A DNA stretch of 64,000 nt. Source: JAEZKC01 sp046538945. GTDB taxonomy: Bacteria; Fibrobacterota; Chitinivibrionia; Chitinivibrionales; Chitinispirillaceae. The notes beneath the pieces are model-generated. The model had not been told where the DNA came from and did no database searches. It was given only the letters and a program-made list of their open reading frames with translations. Positions within the stretch are counted from its first letter, which is position 1; every line of letters starts with the position of its first letter. The position numbers were made by a program, and so were the translations under genes. The stretch covers positions 26,117-90,116 of the forward strand of contig JBKHHW010000001.1 of the NCBI GenBank assembly GCA_046538945.1, given 5' to 3'. Below are positions 61,704 to 64,000 of the stretch, in pieces.

Positions 61704-63620
61704 ATGCAAAACAGATGGAATGACAGCGAACTGGAGGATCTCAAAGCACGATATTCCATTTCAGGTTTCGAAAAGAATCTGATTCTGCAGTCATATGCCA
61801 CAAGGCTTCTTGGCAGTGAATCAGACCTGACAATGCACGGCGGAGGGAATACTTCTCTGAAAACGAGCCTGAAATCGATCATCGGCAAAGACCAGCCCAT
61901 GCTGCTGGTCAAGGCATCCGGTTGTCCTCTCGATTCCGTCACTCCGGAAAAATTCGTAGGCCTGGACCTGGATTTCCTCCTGGAACTTCAGAAGCTCAAA
62001 GCGCTGGATGACGACATAATGGCTAAGGAATTCAAGCTCCACCTTCTTTTTCCACATTCATCTCTGCCCTCCATCGAATCCCTGATGCATGCGTTCATCC
62101 CGTTCAAATTCGTGGACCATTCCCACCCTTCAGCCATACTTTCAATAGCAAACCGCAAAGACGGAGAAAAACTGCTTATCGAGTGCTTCGGAGATGAACT
62201 GGCTATAATACCCTATGCCAAAATGGGCTTTGATCTGGCAAAAGCATCCTCCCAGGCAGTGATCAAAAAGCCTGGATGCAGAGGACTGGTCATCCGCCAT
62301 CATGGCCTGGTCACCTGGGGAGAATCTGCCCGGGAAGCATATGACACCACCATCGATCTGGTAACCCAGGCCGAAATGTTTCTCGCTCAGAAGCATAGCC
62401 GCTCGATTCCCGTTTTGTCTGATCTTGCAATCTCAAAAAAGCACCGTATGTACACGGATCTGGCGCCAGCCATACGCGGTGTTCTTTCACCCCGCAAAGA
62501 AGACACTGACATTCCTCTTGAAAAAAGAACACTCAGGCTGCTCTGTACCGAAGACATTCTTCAGCTTCTCAACTCAGAACAGGGAAGAGAAATCCTGTCG
62601 AGTCCACCTCTCACTCCGGACTACCCCATACGTATCAGAATACGGCCGTTATGGATGAACGTAAGTGAAGGTGAAACTGCAGAAAGCCTTCATGAGAAGC
62701 TCGGGCATGAGGTGCAAACATACGTCAAGGAATACCGATCCTATCTCGAACGTCAGAATGCCGCTACAGCAGACAACGAGCTCCTTCCAAAAGTTCTCGT
62801 CATTCCCCAAATAGGAGTGATATGCTGTGGCAAGGATTCGCATGAAGCAGAGATGTTATGTGATCTGACAGAGCAGGCGTTTCTTATCAGAAAGGACGTA
62901 TTCGAATCCGGCGGTTCATATGAGGGCATTTCTGAAGAACACCTTTTTGATATGCAGTACCGCGCCTATCAGCTGGCGAAGGTGGTCAAGACTTCCGGTG
63001 ATCCACTGAGCGGGTCAATAGCTGTCGTTTTCGATGCTGCAGATGATATGGGGCTCGCTGCGGCAAAGAGGCTGCTTGACCAAGGCTGTCACACTGTGCT
63101 GCTTCACTCAAGTGGTGAGCAATTGAAAAATACACTGAGAGATCTGAAGAATACCTATGGTAACAAGGTATTGATTATTGGAATCAACGTGGATGAAGAA
63201 CAGTCATTCACAGATGCATTCAGAAAAATTGTCAGACATTGGGGCGGTATCGACTCACTTGTCATTTTTACGGAAGAGAACGAAAACACTTACAAGAGAA
63301 TTGCCCGACACCTGATCCGCGAAGGGGAAAAGGTGTTTAGAAAACAGAAAACAATGGGTGACATCGTACTAGTGGGAAAAAATGGAAAATTCATTGAAGA
63401 ACTCAGGAAAACCCAAAGCAAATCACCGGAAAACATTCACGAACTGGTTGTGAAAGCGAGTTCAGAGCTTAAGGACATTGGAGTACGAATCAATGTGATA
63501 GATAGCGATAGAAATGCTTCCGCAGAACATATCTCCAATACAGTACATTTTCTGGTAAGCCGCCAAATCCCCAACTCTGGAACAGTTCTAAAAGTCAAAA
63601 GTCTATACAGAAACATATGA
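61704..63620 (+). CDS. Class II aldolase fused to a degenerate SDR domain
   Basis: 638 residues. The N-terminal half is a class II (RhaD/adducin-like) aldolase: MHGGGNTSLK, KASGCPL, VDHSHPSAIL (His-x-His metal site) and VIRHHGLVTWG. The C-terminal 230 residues resemble the short-chain dehydrogenase of bifunctional RhaD/YuxG proteins, but the NAD glycine motif reads VVFDAADDMGLA instead of G-x3-G-x-G and no Tyr-x3-Lys is seen. So the dehydrogenase half is probably inactive or structural. Substrate unknown. ATG 61704; its stop overlaps the next reading frame. Confidence 0.82.
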   Translation: MQNRWNDSELEDLKARYSISGFEKNLILQSYATRLLGSESDLTMHGGGNTSLKTSLKSIIGKDQPMLLVKASGCPLDSVTPEKFVGLDLDFLLELQKLKALDDDIMAKEFKLHLLFPHSSLPSIESLMHAFIPFKFVDHSHPSAILSIANRKDGEKLLIECFGDELAIIPYAKMGFDLAKASSQAVIKKPGCRGLVIRHHGLVTWGESAREAYDTTIDLVTQAEMFLAQKHSRSIPVLSDLAISKKHRMYTDLAPAIRGVLSPRKEDTDIPLEKRTLRLLCTEDILQLLNSEQGREILSSPPLTPDYPIRIRIRPLWMNVSEGETAESLHEKLGHEVQTYVKEYRSYLERQNAATADNELLPKVLVIPQIGVICCGKDSHEAEMLCDLTEQAFLIRKDVFESGGSYEGISEEHLFDMQYRAYQLAKVVKTSGDPLSGSIAVVFDAADDMGLAAAKRLLDQGCHTVLLHSSGEQLKNTLRDLKNTYGNKVLIIGINVDEEQSFTDAFRKIVRHWGGIDSLVIFTEENENTYKRIARHLIREGEKVFRKQKTMGDIVLVGKNGKFIEELRKTQSKSPENIHELVVKASSELKDIGVRINVIDSDRNASAEHISNTVHFLVSRQIPNSGTVLKVKSLYRNI

Positions 63621-63751
63621 ACAATCGAATTGCAATCTACACATCCATTTTCGGCGGATATGACGGGCTGCTCCCTCAGAAGAAACTGGAAGGTGCCGAT
63701 TATATCTGTTTCAGTGACAGACATCACCGCTCACGCACATGGGACGTGTGA
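63617..63751 (+). pseudogene. N-terminal fragment of a DUF616-type glycosyltransferase
   Basis: Starts at ATG 63617 overlapping the aldolase stop. The 44 residues before TGA 63749-63751 match the start of DUF616/TOD1-like glycosyltransferases: IAIYTSIFGGYDGLLPQKKL, ADYICFSD, then RTWDV. The domain should run about 200 residues, but after the stop only a short in-frame VSDPP is reminiscent; the rest matches no frame. It reads as a decayed gene, or a genuine truncated product. Confidence 0.5.
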
Positions 63752-64000
63752 ACTGCTCAGGTATCGGATCCGCCGCCTGCTGGGCCTGAAGAAACACACT
63801 GGAGTACTTTCCATTTCACCACCGGCAAAACAAAAAACGTCCTGTCAGAATAGCCAAAAGGATGCTGGTTAATAATACGTGTAAAGGTAATCAGAACCGG
63901 TGTTTATCAACTCTGAACCCTTAACGTCTAAAATTTTAAACTTTCAATAAAGATCATATTCGTACAATCGGCACTCCACACTTCCGCTGTTGAACGGAAT
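63752..64000. other. Window end, no intact gene
   Basis: 249 bases after the broken glycosyltransferase. Short ORFs exist but none has a ribosome site or recognisable protein. Probably decayed remains of the same gene followed by A/T-rich intergenic sequence. Confidence 0.4.

Noticed and set aside
63630..63872. 80-codon plus ORF at the window end
   Set aside because: Different frame from the glycosyltransferase fragment, no ribosome site, composition not protein-like.

Overview
The window reads as a chromosomal segment of a Gram-negative bacterium. It has balanced base composition, ordinary sigma-70-type promoters (TTGACx, 17 bases, TATxTT), KDO synthesis (kdsA), several lipoproteins and periplasmic enzymes. 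A secreted GH9 cellulase carries a C-terminal tail that looks like a type IX (Por-type) sorting domain. With SpoVG, a eukaryote-like HisA and KaiC-like signalling proteins, this suits an FCB-group polysaccharide degrader. Fibrobacterota or a Chitinivibrio/Chitinispirillum relative is my best guess, but no rRNA marker is present, so the assignment is tentative.

Layout. 1-5 kb (minus): rlmN (cut by the window edge), tRNA-Leu, secG, tpiA, pgk, gapA, a glycolytic/secretion block with its own promoters and terminators. 5-11 kb: kdsA, apbE, a eukaryotic-type hisA, a repeat lipoprotein, a PBP4-type carboxypeptidase and nrdR. 11-18 kb (minus): dapA-dapB with two paralogous envelope proteins, then spoVG, tRNA-Gln, rplY, pth, rpsF, rpsR, rplI. 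18.4-24.4 kb (plus): argF, a KaiC-like ATPase, two small membrane proteins, two response regulators, uvrA. 24.6-29.6 kb: adk, then a glycosyltransferase, nadE and gpmI.

29.8-36.4 kb (plus) is the most unusual part: one operon with a protein resembling fused T6SS sheath subunits TssB and TssC, a LysM-FecR protein, a CHASE2 receptor Ser/Thr kinase, an FHA protein and a membrane-anchored lytic transglycosylase. The last two are joined across a run of ten A that would fuse them by a -1 slip. I read it as a phosphorylation-controlled envelope machine, possibly a reduced contractile system.

36.6-49.5 kb: a PPC-domain protein, an unusual MutY, a Na/Pi transporter behind a four-repeat Pho-box-like element, thiE, the pyrR-pyrB-pyrC operon (apparently leaderless), prfC behind a seven-codon upstream ORF, and accD-accA followed by a carboxyltransferase fused to a whole AccB-like biotin carrier. 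49.8-56 kb: a diguanylate cyclase, a TrmH-type methyltransferase, the ffh-rpsP-rimM-trmD-rplS operon, and tadA. 56-64 kb: the GH9 cellulase, a tandem universal stress protein, a UDP-sugar pyrophosphorylase-like enzyme, a ParA-like ATPase with a small membrane partner, an aldolase/SDR fusion with a decayed SDR half, and a broken glycosyltransferase remnant.

No CRISPR array, insertion sequence, prophage or rRNA gene was seen.
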